From Treponema sp. (GTDB taxonomy: Bacteria > Spirochaetota > Spirochaetia > Treponematales > Breznakiellaceae): a stretch of DNA of 8,066 bases. The number at the start of each line of letters is the position of its first letter. The stretch's first letter is position 1. Below are positions 1 to 7,375 of this stretch, piece by piece. The notes under the pieces are model-generated. The model saw nothing but the letters and a program-made list of their open reading frames with translations. It made no database searches and was not told where the DNA came from. The translations under genes were made by a program, and so were the position numbers. The DNA lies in the NCBI GenBank assembly GCA_031275515.1, contig JAISOQ010000046.1:1-8066 (forward strand), read 5' to 3'.

Positions 1-18
1 CTTGTCCAGGGGGGAATA

Positions 19-1122
19 TTACCGTATCCGTATACCGGTATCCGGATCAAAGAACATCACCTGTTCGTCTTTGATGTTGAGGGATACCGGGGTATTTACC
101 GTTACATTCGTAGAATCAGGAGCGACTATCTTGATCTCCATGCCGCCGATACGGGTAATCAGAATTGAGTGGTTTCCCTGGGGTTCGATAAAATCAATAA
201 CGGCGTCGCAGAGATAGCCCGGGGTTTTTTCTCTGCCGGGGGAAAGTTCGATAAATTCAGGCCGTATCCCCAGAACCGCCTTCCTGCCCTCCCAGGGCGC
301 AAGCGCGGCCTTTAAGGATGCGGGGAGCCGGTAACGGATATGCTCATTTACCGCACTATAGCCTTCCCCGGTTTTTTCAATACAGATATCGAAAAAATTG
401 GCCGGCGGCGTTCCGATAAACGAAGCCGCAAAATAAGTGGCGCTGTCGCGGTAGATCTCCATAGGCGCGCCAATCTGTTCAATTTTACCCCGGTACATGA
501 TAACGATTCTGTCCGCAAGGCTCATAGCCTCGGCTTGATCATGGGTAACAAAAATAGTGGTGGAATGTTCCATCAAGTGTATCCGTTTAAGTTCCGAGCG
601 CATACTTACCCGCAGTTTGGCATCCAGGTTTGAAAGGGGTTCGTCCATAAGGAATATCCTGGGTTTTACCACAATTGCCCTGGCCACTGCCACCCGCTGA
701 CGCTGCCCGCCGCTCATCTGGGCAGGATACCGCTTTAGAAGCATCTCTATACCGGCAGCCTGGGCCGCAGCTTCCACCCTTTTTTTAATTTCATCTTTAG
801 CTGTTTTTTGCAGTTTGAGAGGATAGGCGATATTGTCGAAAGCCGTCATGTGCGGCCAGATGGCGTAACTCTGGAAGATCATGGAAACGCCCCGGTCCCG
901 GGGTTTCTTCTGCAGAATACTCTCCCCGTCCACAATAATATCCCCGCCGGAAACATCCTCCAGGCCGGAGATCATCCTGATGGTAGTAGTCTTACCGCAG
1001 CCCGAAGGTCCAAGAAAAACGATAAATTCGCCTTTTTCGATAGACAGATTCATATTATCGACGATCAAGGGGCCGTCTTTAGCATACCGTTTCTGTAGAT
1101 TACGCAGTTCCAGATAACTCAT
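19..1122 (-). CDS. ABC importer ATP-binding protein, CUT1 (MalK/UgpC/MsmK) type
   Basis: This is the cytoplasmic ATPase that would power the importer encoded just upstream by two permeases and a binding protein. In the 367-residue product the Walker A motif GPSGCGKT is at 38-45, the Q-loop glutamine at 84, the signature SGGQ at 137-140, Walker B ending in Asp160-Glu161, the D-loop SNLD at 164-167 and the H-loop His at 194. All are intact. About 130 residues follow the nucleotide-binding domain, as expected for the OB/TOBE-type regulatory domain of MalK-like ATPases. A GTG at 1128 is in frame, but the ribosome binding site AAGGAG overlaps it and lies 5 nt before the ATG at 1122, so I chose the ATG. 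The stop is TAA at 21-19. The gene is last of four in the operon seen here, 38 nt after the MalG-type permease. Such ATPases can serve several importers, so its position does not fix the substrate. Confidence 0.95.
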   Translation of the reverse strand: MSYLELRNLQKRYAKDGPLIVDNMNLSIEKGEFIVFLGPSGCGKTTTIRMISGLEDVSGGDIIVDGESILQKKPRDRGVSMIFQSYAIWPHMTAFDNIAYPLKLQKTAKDEIKKRVEAAAQAAGIEMLLKRYPAQMSGGQRQRVAVARAIVVKPRIFLMDEPLSNLDAKLRVSMRSELKRIHLMEHSTTIFVTHDQAEAMSLADRIVIMYRGKIEQIGAPMEIYRDSATYFAASFIGTPPANFFDICIEKTGEGYSAVNEHIRYRLPASLKAALAPWEGRKAVLGIRPEFIELSPGREKTPGYLCDAVIDFIEPQGNHSILITRIGGMEIKIVAPDSTNVTVNTPVSLNIKDEQVMFFDPDTGIRIR

Positions 1123-1142
1123 CGACACTCCTTAGGAAATAT

Positions 1143-1171
1143 AAAAAACCGGAATTATGATCATATCCCGG
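1143..1171 (-). terminator. Terminator-like hairpin between permease and ATPase genes
   Basis: On the minus strand, CCGG (1171-1168) pairs with CCGG (1152-1149) and the stem extends by a G-T wobble and two A-T pairs, giving about 7 bp with a 9-nt loop. Six T residues (1148-1143) follow directly. The TGA stop of the MalG-type permease (1163-1161) lies in the loop region. The ATPase ribosome binding site follows within 15 nt. It could act as a partial terminator that reduces ATPase transcript, or it may be weak because the stem is short. That role is inference. Confidence 0.45.
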
Positions 1172-2201
1172 CGCTGCCCCACATCTGGTTGATATAGCGG
1201 CGGACGATAAAGGTAAACACCAGCGCAGGGATGATGAGGACTATGCTGCCCGCGGCGGCATATTGGATGCCGCTCGATGTGGTCCCTATTGCCTTGTATA
1301 CCACCAGGGACAGGGTCTGATTGCGTTCGGTAAGAATGAGCGCAGAAATAGTATCGTTCCATGCGGTGTTGAAGGCATACATGGAACTGGCGGCCATTGC
1401 GGGAAAAGCCAGGGGCAAGGTAATGCGCAAAAAAGTTTGCAGGGAATTGGCGCCAAAGATAAGGCTCGCCTCTTCCAGTTCCCGGCTGATCCCCATAAAG
1501 ATACTGGAAGTGATCCATGCGGTAAGGGCGATGTTGGGAATTGAATACAGGATAGCAAGCCCCAAAAGGGTGTCGAACATGCCGAAGCGGATCAGCAGTT
1601 TGGCCATTGGGATAGTGATGCCGGCAACGGGGAACATCCTTACTATTAGAATACCCAGATTGATCTTCTCTTTAAAGCGGAAATGATACCGGGCCATAGC
1701 AAAACCGGCCATGCTGCCCAGGGTAAGGGATATAAGGATGGTAAGCAGGGAGACAATAATGCTGTTTTTGAGGGCAGGGGCGGCATTGTTCACAATCGTA
1801 AAAAACTGGCCGAAGTTGTAAAAAACATCTTTCCGGTAACTGAATTCCCTGGGGCCCTGTTCAAGGGTTTGGGAAAAATCCTCGATCAGCTTTTCACCGG
1901 AGATATTAACATTGTACTGCCGTTTAAAATGGGTTTCCAGCCGCAAAGGATTTTTGGTGGTGATAACCGAACGGTAGCCGTTTCCCCGGTCATGGAAAAG
2001 TTCAAATTCGCCGTTCTCTGCGGGTTTTACCAGGACGGTAAGCTTCATAGACGGCAGTATCCGTTTGGGGAATTCGCTTATTTCCACCGCGCTGGAAAAG
2101 GCAATGGCGCCAAAGTACAACAGAGGGACTGCTACCAGCATAACCATACCGGCAAGGACCAGGGCGATCACCGTTTTCTGGATTATATTGAGTTTATCCA
2201 T
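1161..2201 (-). CDS. ABC importer permease, MalG-type, with long extracytoplasmic insertion
   Basis: This is an inner-membrane permease of the binding-protein-dependent (BPD) transport family and partner of the permease just upstream. The 346-residue product has a first membrane helix at about 11-35 and further hydrophobic helices near 145-168, 183-203, 209-231, 266-288 and 315-334. The EAA loop that contacts the ATPase is at about 242-264 (EEASLIFGA, then ITLP). From about 38 to 143 there is one long hydrophilic stretch outside the membrane. MalG-type sugar permeases are usually about 275-300 residues, so I estimate about 70 extra residues here. An in-frame TTG at 2204 precedes the chosen ATG at 2201, but GGAGG lies 7 nt before the ATG and only 4 nt before the TTG. 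The ATG shares its A with the TGA stop of the previous gene, which suggests translational coupling. The substrate cannot be read from the sequence. Confidence 0.92.
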   Translation of the reverse strand: MDKLNIIQKTVIALVLAGMVMLVAVPLLYFGAIAFSSAVEISEFPKRILPSMKLTVLVKPAENGEFELFHDRGNGYRSVITTKNPLRLETHFKRQYNVNISGEKLIEDFSQTLEQGPREFSYRKDVFYNFGQFFTIVNNAAPALKNSIIVSLLTILISLTLGSMAGFAMARYHFRFKEKINLGILIVRMFPVAGITIPMAKLLIRFGMFDTLLGLAILYSIPNIALTAWITSSIFMGISRELEEASLIFGANSLQTFLRITLPLAFPAMAASSMYAFNTAWNDTISALILTERNQTLSLVVYKAIGTTSSGIQYAAAGSIVLIIPALVFTFIVRRYINQMWGSAGI

Positions 2202-3082
2202 CAAAGGGCCTCCAGATAACTGCCCCGGCGGCTTATCCGATAGTAGAGCATAGTGGTAATAAAAACTGCCGCCGCCGTAGTAAAGGAAAGGGTAAAGGCC
2301 AGTTTGCTGCTGCCAGGCGCGCCGGGTATAACATCCTCGTAAAAGGCGATGCGCTCCACCAGGAAGGGAACCTTCCCATGCCCCAAAACCATCACCGCTA
2401 TGGCCCAGACCTGGACTGCGGCAATAAGGCGCAGTATTACTGAGGTAATGATGGAAGGCCGCAGTATGGGCAGGGTAATGTCCTTAAAGATCCGCCACTT
2501 GGTTGCCCCAAAGGTATAGGCCGCTTCCCGCAGTTCTCTGTCTATGCCCTGCAATCCCGCGGAAAGGATAATCATAACGCCGGGAGTTACCGTCCAGGTA
2601 TCAATAAGGATGATCAAAAGCAGCGCCGAAAACCCTTCGGCGTTCATAAACAGAATAGGAGCCTTGATGACGCCCAGCCCGGTTAAAATAGAGTTGATCC
2701 AGCCGTCCTTAAAGAGGCCGGTCTTCCAGAGGATGCCTACCGCCGTAGGAGTTATAGCCATAGGTATCATGGCGATAAACATAAGCATATTGGAAAATTT
2801 AAATTTGATGTTGAGAAAGACCGCAAGGATAAGGGCAAAAACGTATTGCAGGCTTACTGAAATAAGCGCAAAAAGGCCGGTATTTATTACGGACTGCACG
2901 AAAAGTTCCGAATTCCACAGGAGAATAAAATTCCCCGTCAGGGTAAATTTGCCTTCCGGGGTGGTAAAAACTTCGATCATTCCGCCTATTACCGGCGTCA
3001 GCCAGAACAGGGTATAAAAAACAAAGGCCGGCGCCATAAGAAGATACGGGGCGCATTTACGGCTGTTGAAACTCAGTGTCAC
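2201..3082 (-). CDS. ABC importer permease, MalF/UgpA-type
   Basis: This is the first permease of the importer and would form the membrane channel as a heterodimer with the MalG-type permease. The 293-residue product has the usual length for sugar and glycerol-phosphate type permeases. A first helix at about 11-35 is followed by an outside loop, then helices near 66-90, 97-118, 152-172, 210-232 and 261-281. The conserved EAA motif is at about 186-208 (EAAYTFGA, then ITLPIL). It lacks the very large periplasmic loop of E. coli MalF. The start is GTG at 3082. No ATG lies close by, and the ribosome binding site AGGAGGG (3094-3088) is 5 nt upstream, which supports the GTG. It lies 97 nt after the binding-protein gene and overlaps the next permease gene by one base. 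Confidence 0.92.
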   Translation of the reverse strand: MTLSFNSRKCAPYLLMAPAFVFYTLFWLTPVIGGMIEVFTTPEGKFTLTGNFILLWNSELFVQSVINTGLFALISVSLQYVFALILAVFLNIKFKFSNMLMFIAMIPMAITPTAVGILWKTGLFKDGWINSILTGLGVIKAPILFMNAEGFSALLLIILIDTWTVTPGVMIILSAGLQGIDRELREAAYTFGATKWRIFKDITLPILRPSIITSVILRLIAAVQVWAIAVMVLGHGKVPFLVERIAFYEDVIPGAPGSSKLAFTLSFTTAAAVFITTMLYYRISRRGSYLEAL

Positions 3083-3179
3083 GTATACCCTCCTTCCGGC
3101 TTGATCGATTTTAAGGCCCCGCGCAGAAAGCCCGGCGTCTTATTGCTGTCCGGGACCTAATAGCAGCCAAGGTTACGCC

Positions 3180-4445
3180 CTAATTTTTCAGGGCCCTGCA
3201 CTTGGCTTCCAAATCTTGCAGGAACGCATCCTCGGGAACCTGTTTTGTCGAGAGAACCTGATTAAAGGCGTCGTGGTAGAGCAGTTTAACTGCATTCCAG
3301 TCTTTGTATTCCGTTGAGGGGACCCCTGAAACAATGGTCGTGCCAAGCATCTTATTGCCTGCGGTCATCACCACATCATCACTGCCCAGCAGCGGAGCGA
3401 TTTCATTGATGGGGCTGAGTACGCCGCCGAAATTGACGCACAGTTCATAGTTTACCTGCGCAGTAGTAACATAATCTATCCACTTTGCGGCCATGTCGGC
3501 ATGGGGAGCGCCTTTCTGCACGCCCCAGCACCAGGCCCCGGAAGTGGAACCCGCGCCCTTGCTGCCATTGGGCGCTGCGCCTATCACCCATTCATTGGGA
3601 GCCGCATTGTACGCAACCCCTATGGGACTCATGTGGGCGAAGGTAAGCCACACATCACCGCTCCTCATAGGATCGGTAGGAGCGCTGTACTGCGCCTGTT
3701 CAGGATAGAAAGCGTCGCCCCCGGCTATTTCGGCAATGATACCCAGAGCGCTTTTAAACCCGGCGGAGGTAAAGTCCGGAAAACCGCCGCCATATGCCAG
3801 AGCCATGCCAGCCATAGGGTAGAGAAGCTGGGAACCCTGATTCAGGGCAGGCATCATGGTTTTGCCAACCCCTTCGCCTTTGGCAATATTCACCGCCCAC
3901 TGGGCATACTGTTCCCAGGTAATACCGCTGATCACATCCTGTTTGCCAAGTCCTGCAGGCAGATATTTGATTGCATCCACATTGGCGGCCAAAATATAAA
4001 CGTCAAAAAAACAGGGTACAAAATAACGCACACCGTCTTTGTTGGTAACGGAATCGTACATTTTGGTAATGGTACTGCCCTGGTGGATCATGCCGCCTAT
4101 ATCCGCCATCCAGCCCCCATTTACATAGGGCCCCATACGGGCTGTATCAATAAAGACTACATCGCTTACGATCTTGCCGGTATCCTGCTCCGCTCCGATC
4201 TTCTTTATGCAGTCGTCCTGAGTTATAAACTCCACATTCACCTTTACCCCGTACTGCTGCTCGAACTTCTTGACAAATACATCAATAAAGTACTGCTTTT
4301 CATGAACCTGGGGAGTACCGCTGTACGCGATATTCAACTCCTTCGAGGCGCCGGACGGACTGGCAGCCTGGCCTTTCGCATAAACCGCCGCTGCCGCCGA
4401 AACCAGGATAAGCGCTGCGAATAAGAAACCTGTCATTCTTTTCAT
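3180..4445 (-). CDS. Extracellular solute-binding protein, family 1-like, of the ABC importer
   Basis: This is the secreted binding protein that captures the substrate and delivers it to the two permeases. The 421-residue product begins with Lys-Arg, a hydrophobic stretch at 7-20 and a likely signal peptidase I site after Val-Tyr-Ala at 21-23. There is no lipobox cysteine, so I expect a soluble periplasmic protein rather than a lipoprotein. The mature part has the size and pattern of family 1 sugar-type binding proteins: an early beta strand (ELNIAYSG), a long alpha/beta N-lobe and a typical late segment around WCWGVQKGAPHADMAAKWIDY. The reading frame is open back to 4514, but GGAGGT stands 5 nt before the ATG at 4445 and the signal peptide starts there. 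The stop is TAG. The gene heads the operon, with a putative promoter directly upstream. Substrate is unknown; carbohydrate, polyol or glycerol-phosphate compounds are reasonable guesses. Confidence 0.93.
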   Translation of the reverse strand: MKRMTGFLFAALILVSAAAAVYAKGQAASPSGASKELNIAYSGTPQVHEKQYFIDVFVKKFEQQYGVKVNVEFITQDDCIKKIGAEQDTGKIVSDVVFIDTARMGPYVNGGWMADIGGMIHQGSTITKMYDSVTNKDGVRYFVPCFFDVYILAANVDAIKYLPAGLGKQDVISGITWEQYAQWAVNIAKGEGVGKTMMPALNQGSQLLYPMAGMALAYGGGFPDFTSAGFKSALGIIAEIAGGDAFYPEQAQYSAPTDPMRSGDVWLTFAHMSPIGVAYNAAPNEWVIGAAPNGSKGAGSTSGAWCWGVQKGAPHADMAAKWIDYVTTAQVNYELCVNFGGVLSPINEIAPLLGSDDVVMTAGNKMLGTTIVSGVPSTEYKDWNAVKLLYHDAFNQVLSTKQVPEDAFLQDLEAKCRALKN

Positions 4446-4485
4446 GGTAAACCTCCGTACCGATAAAAAATAAAATATTCTTTTA

Positions 4486-4514
4486 AGTGTACTACCAGTA
4501 GCGGCGGTGATCAA
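4486..4514 (-). promoter_or_regulatory. Putative sigma70-type promoter for the ABC importer operon
   Basis: On the minus strand TTGATC (4514-4509) matches four of six -35 positions and TACACT (4491-4486) matches four of six -10 positions, with a 17-bp spacer. Transcription would start near 4479, about 34 nt before the ATG. A small inverted repeat, CTAC and GTAG separated by 2 nt (4492-4501), lies in the spacer and could be part of an operator, but it is short. The -35 box directly follows the T tract of the clpC terminator. Confidence 0.35.
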
Positions 4515-4515
4515 G

Positions 4516-4572
4516 AAAAAAATGCGGATTTGTCCGAGGCTTTCCCAAAACTTCAGTGTTGGGAAAGCCTCG
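4516..4572 (-). terminator. Intrinsic terminator of clpC
   Basis: A perfect 14-bp inverted repeat (4535-4548 and 4559-4572, outer ends CGAGG and CCTCG) with a 10-nt loop begins 2 nt after the clpC stop codon. A second small GC-rich hairpin (4525-4536, stem CGGA/TCCG with a 4-nt loop) overlaps its foot. On the minus strand this is followed by a run of seven T (4522-4516). No T run follows on the plus strand, so it serves clpC. It separates clpC from the ABC operon, which reads in the same direction. Confidence 0.8.
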
Positions 4573-4574
4573 TC

Positions 4575-7214
4575 CTAAATGGAATTATGCGGCGCGGCGA
4601 CAGGCGGTGTCCCGGACGCGGTGATTTCCGGTTCGGCCTTGTTTTCCGGGAATTTGGGATGAATGGTAATCGTCTTGTTCCGGCTATCAGCGATAATATC
4701 GCCGATACTACCGGCGGACAGATCGGCGATAAAGGTGACCCCCGAGGGGTAGTCCCCTTCCAGGATGAGGCGGGACAGGGGATCTTCCAGTTCTTTTTGA
4801 ATGGTCCGCCGCATGGGACGGGCGCCATATTTGGGGTCCCAGCCCTTCTCGATGAGAACCCTCCGGGCGGCGGGGGATATTCTGATGAAAAAGCCCTGTT
4901 CGGCCAGGCGCTGGGAAAGTTCCCCGATCTGCATGTCCAGAATGGCTTCCACCTGTTGTTCAGTCAGGGCGTGGAATACCACTATGTCATCCACCCGGTT
5001 GATGAATTCAGGGTTGAAAAGACTGCGCAGTTCCGAAAGGGCGGCGGCCTGTATCTCTTCGATATTCATGATCCCCGTGCCGGTCCCAAAGCCAAGACGG
5101 GAATCCCGGGATATTTCCCGCACGCCGGCGTTACTGGTCATGATGATCACCGTGTTCCTGAAATTCACCGTATGCCCCAGGCTGTCTTTGAGTTCCCCTT
5201 CCTCAAGCACCTGGAGGAGCAGGTTGAATACGTCATGGTGAGCTTTTTCAATCTCGTCGAAGAGGATCACCCGATAGGGATTTCTGCGTATTTTCTCGGT
5301 CAGGACGCCCCCTTCCTCGTACCCTATGTACCCCGGCGGCGCCCCGACAAGACGCGAAGCGTTATGCCTCTCCATGAAATCCGACATGTCGATGCGGATC
5401 AGCGCCTCCTCAGACCCGAAAAGATAGGCGGCCAAGCGTTTTGCCAGGAGGGTTTTCCCAACGCCGGTAGGTCCCAGGAAGATAAAAGAACCCATAGGCC
5501 GCCGGGGGGAGGATATTCCCGCCCGGGACCGCCTGATGGAGGAGGATATACGGTTAACCGCATCGTCCTGGCCTATGACCGCCCGGTGAATCTCTTCCTC
5601 AATATGGAGGAGACACCGGGAGTCCTGTTCTTCCAAGTGCATCAGGGGGATACCTGTGGCTTCGGACACCACCCGGCGGATATCCCCTTCGTTGACTTTT
5701 GCCCGCTCGGTACAGGTCGCCCGTTCCCAGGCTTCCCTGACCACTTCCAGGCGGGAACGGAGGCGGCGTACCCGCTCCCGGATTTCGACGGCCCGCTCAA
5801 AATTCCGGGACGAAATCATGGCGCTCCTTTCTTTGGTCAACACTTGAATTTCCATTTCAATGTCCGTAAGTTCCGGGGGCTGGACGGCGAATTCCAGCTT
5901 CCGCATGGCTCCCGCCTCATCCATGATGTCTATGGCCTTATCGGGCATGAAGCGGCCCGGGATGTACCGCTGGGCAAGCCTGGCTGCGGCAACAACCGCC
6001 TCGGGGGCATAAGCTACCCGGTGATGATTCTCGTAGCGGCTTTGAAGCCCCCGGAGAATATCAATCGTTTCGTCGGAGGTCGGCTCCTCCACCATAATGG
6101 CCTGAAAACGCCGTTCCAGGGCGGCGTCTCTTTCAAAGTGTTTGCGGTATTCCGCCAGGGTAGTGGCCCCTATACACTGGACCTCCCCCCGGGACAAGGC
6201 GGGCTTCAGCATATTTGAAGCGTCTATAGTTCCCTCGGCGCCGCCTGCGCCTATGACGGTATGAATCTCGTCGATAAAAAGAATGACGTTCCTGACCCGG
6301 GAGATTTCCCTCATGATCTTCTTGAGACGTTCCTCGAATTCACCCCGGTACTTGGTCCCCGCCACTACGGAGCCCATGTCCAGGGAAAGGATACGCCGCC
6401 CGGCCAAGGCTTCCGGCGCATCCGCGCTTACAAGGAAATGGGCAAGGCCCTCCACGAGGGCCGTCTTCCCTACCCCGGGTTCGCCCACCAGGACGGGGTT
6501 GTTCTTGGTACGCCGGGCCAGGATACGAACCGCCCGGTCTATTTCTTTACGCCGGCCAATGAGGGGGTCCAGCTTCCCCGCCCTGGCAAGGGCTGTCAGA
6601 TCCCGGGAAAATTCATCCAATGTCGCGGTCATGCCGGAGGATGGGGAACTCTTTCCCCGGATCTGCTGGTGGTAAAGTTTAAAATCATCGGACTTATAAT
6701 TATCCTGATGAAACATATAGGTCTGGAAACCGTCAACGATTTGATGGTATTCCCCCTCCCATTTGGGGCTTTCGCCATGGGAAAAGGTGGTTTTTACCAC
6801 GACCCGGAGCATGTCGGTATCTACAGACCGCTGGTCCAGGTACACCTGAACCGGGGAATTCTGCTCCCTCATGGCGGCCAGCAGAAGGTGTTCCGTACCT
6901 ATATAGTCGTTCTTCAAGGTCTGAGCTTCTTCGGCGGCGATTTCCAGCAGGGTTCTGGTCCGCTTTGAAGGCGGCACATCCCCAAACACCAGGGAACCGG
7001 ACAACCGGGGGAGTGCGTTTTCGAGGACGTGCAGGAATTCAAGGAGATCGATACGCAGACACATCAGGGCTTTACAGGCTATTCCCGCGCCGTCTTTAAG
7101 AAGGGAAATAACGGCATGCTCCGGCAAAAGCTGCTCGGAATTAAATCGCCGGGCTTCTTCCTGAGCATCCAGCGTCAAAATGCGCTGCGCCCGCTGTGTC
7201 AAACCCTTAAACAA
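4575..7214 (-). CDS. clpC: ATP-dependent Clp protease ATP-binding subunit, ClpC type
   Basis: This is a cytoplasmic AAA+ unfoldase that would thread proteins into the ClpP peptidase chamber. The 879-residue product has two Clp N-terminal repeats at about 1-140, then a long linker at about 145-198. The first AAA+ domain has Walker A GEPGVGKT at 244-251, Walker B ending Asp315-Glu316, and arginines 368-369 as candidate arginine fingers. A charged segment at about 460-490 fits the UVR motif that marks ClpC. The second AAA+ domain has Walker A GPTGVGKT at 581-588, Walker B ending Asp653-Glu654, and sensor 2 GARP at 797-800. Leu707-Gly-Phe lies where ClpC proteins carry the ClpP-docking loop. ClpB is unlikely because the long M-domain is absent; ClpA is less likely because of the UVR motif. 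The start is TTG, supported by AGGAGGT six nt upstream. No ClpP, McsA or McsB gene is in the window. Confidence 0.95.
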   Translation of the reverse strand: MFKGLTQRAQRILTLDAQEEARRFNSEQLLPEHAVISLLKDGAGIACKALMCLRIDLLEFLHVLENALPRLSGSLVFGDVPPSKRTRTLLEIAAEEAQTLKNDYIGTEHLLLAAMREQNSPVQVYLDQRSVDTDMLRVVVKTTFSHGESPKWEGEYHQIVDGFQTYMFHQDNYKSDDFKLYHQQIRGKSSPSSGMTATLDEFSRDLTALARAGKLDPLIGRRKEIDRAVRILARRTKNNPVLVGEPGVGKTALVEGLAHFLVSADAPEALAGRRILSLDMGSVVAGTKYRGEFEERLKKIMREISRVRNVILFIDEIHTVIGAGGAEGTIDASNMLKPALSRGEVQCIGATTLAEYRKHFERDAALERRFQAIMVEEPTSDETIDILRGLQSRYENHHRVAYAPEAVVAAARLAQRYIPGRFMPDKAIDIMDEAGAMRKLEFAVQPPELTDIEMEIQVLTKERSAMISSRNFERAVEIRERVRRLRSRLEVVREAWERATCTERAKVNEGDIRRVVSEATGIPLMHLEEQDSRCLLHIEEEIHRAVIGQDDAVNRISSSIRRSRAGISSPRRPMGSFIFLGPTGVGKTLLAKRLAAYLFGSEEALIRIDMSDFMERHNASRLVGAPPGYIGYEEGGVLTEKIRRNPYRVILFDEIEKAHHDVFNLLLQVLEEGELKDSLGHTVNFRNTVIIMTSNAGVREISRDSRLGFGTGTGIMNIEEIQAAALSELRSLFNPEFINRVDDIVVFHALTEQQVEAILDMQIGELSQRLAEQGFFIRISPAARRVLIEKGWDPKYGARPMRRTIQKELEDPLSRLILEGDYPSGVTFIADLSAGSIGDIIADSRNKTITIHPKFPENKAEPEITASGTPPVAAPHNSI

Positions 7215-7243
7215 GGAAATACCTCCTAAACGCTGCTTATCTT

Positions 7244-7272
7244 AGTATACCTTATTATATACAGGGACACAA
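7244..7272 (-). promoter_or_regulatory. Putative promoter of clpC
   Basis: On the minus strand TTGTGT (7272-7267) and TATACT (7249-7244) are separated by 17 bp, giving a start near 7237, about 23 nt before the TTG codon. A perfect TATAAT (7259-7254) lies 4 bp upstream and could be an alternative -10, but I see no convincing -35 for it. I saw no CIRCE-like or CtsR-like repeat. The IS left end is only about 20 bp beyond the -35 box. Confidence 0.4.
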
Positions 7273-7291
7273 GACGGCACGTTGCCTCATT

Positions 7292-7338
7292 GAAAATGTT
7301 ACCGAAAAGAGGTCATGCCTCAAATAGAAAATGTTACC
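7292..7338 (+). repeat. Two 12-bp direct repeats at the IS left end
   Basis: GAAAATGTTACC occurs at 7292-7303 and again at 7327-7338, a period of 35 bp. Between them is a small inverted repeat, GAGG (7309-7312) and CCTC (7318-7321). Repeated motifs at an IS end commonly bind the transposase, and the inner copy would lie just upstream of a possible -10 box, so it could also mediate autoregulation. The identity of the repeats is seen directly; the binding role is inference. Confidence 0.7.
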
Positions 7339-7343
7339 CAAAT

Positions 7344-7374
7344 TATACTGGGGACGCTCAAAGGAGGGCGTCCT
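7344..7374 (+). promoter_or_regulatory. Transposase -10 box and hairpin that buries its ribosome binding site
   Basis: GGGACGCTC (7351-7359) pairs with GGGCGTCCT (7366-7374) through 9 base pairs including two G-U wobbles, leaving a 6-nt loop. The ribosome binding site AGGAGG (7362-7367) falls in the loop and the 3' arm, and the ATG follows 2 nt after the stem. Just upstream, TATACT (7344-7349) matches five of six -10 positions, but the -35 region is poor (CAAATA at 17 bp). A transcript starting about 7 nt after it would begin within the 5' arm and could not form the whole stem, while read-through transcripts could. Confidence 0.5.
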
Positions 7375-7375
7375 A

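Noticed and set aside
22..46. Palindrome-like sequence around ATACCGGTAT near the ATPase 3' end
   Set aside because: It encodes conserved-length C-terminal codons (repeated Ile-Arg) and has no T tract or paired arm outside the gene. It is best explained as coding.
3083..3179. Possible regulatory hairpin in the gap between the binding-protein and permease genes
   Set aside because: Only a short imperfect pairing (GCTG 3145-3148 with CAGC 3164-3167) and GC-rich sequence are visible, with no T tract. I see only the permease ribosome binding site as a supported element.
3501..4424. Open frame of 307 codons on the plus strand opposite the binding-protein gene
   Set aside because: It is a shadow of a clear binding protein with a signal peptide and ribosome binding site; it has no recognisable domain of its own.
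4530..6218. Long open frame of 562 codons on the plus strand opposite clpC
   Set aside because: It is antisense to a fully conserved ClpC, is rich in Pro, Gly and His as expected for a shadow frame in G+C-rich DNA, and shows no recognisable domain.
7331..7375. Upstream ATG at 7331 as the transposase start
   Set aside because: It lies within the second IS-end repeat and has no ribosome binding site. The ATG at 7376 has AGGAGG upstream and gives the expected N-terminus.
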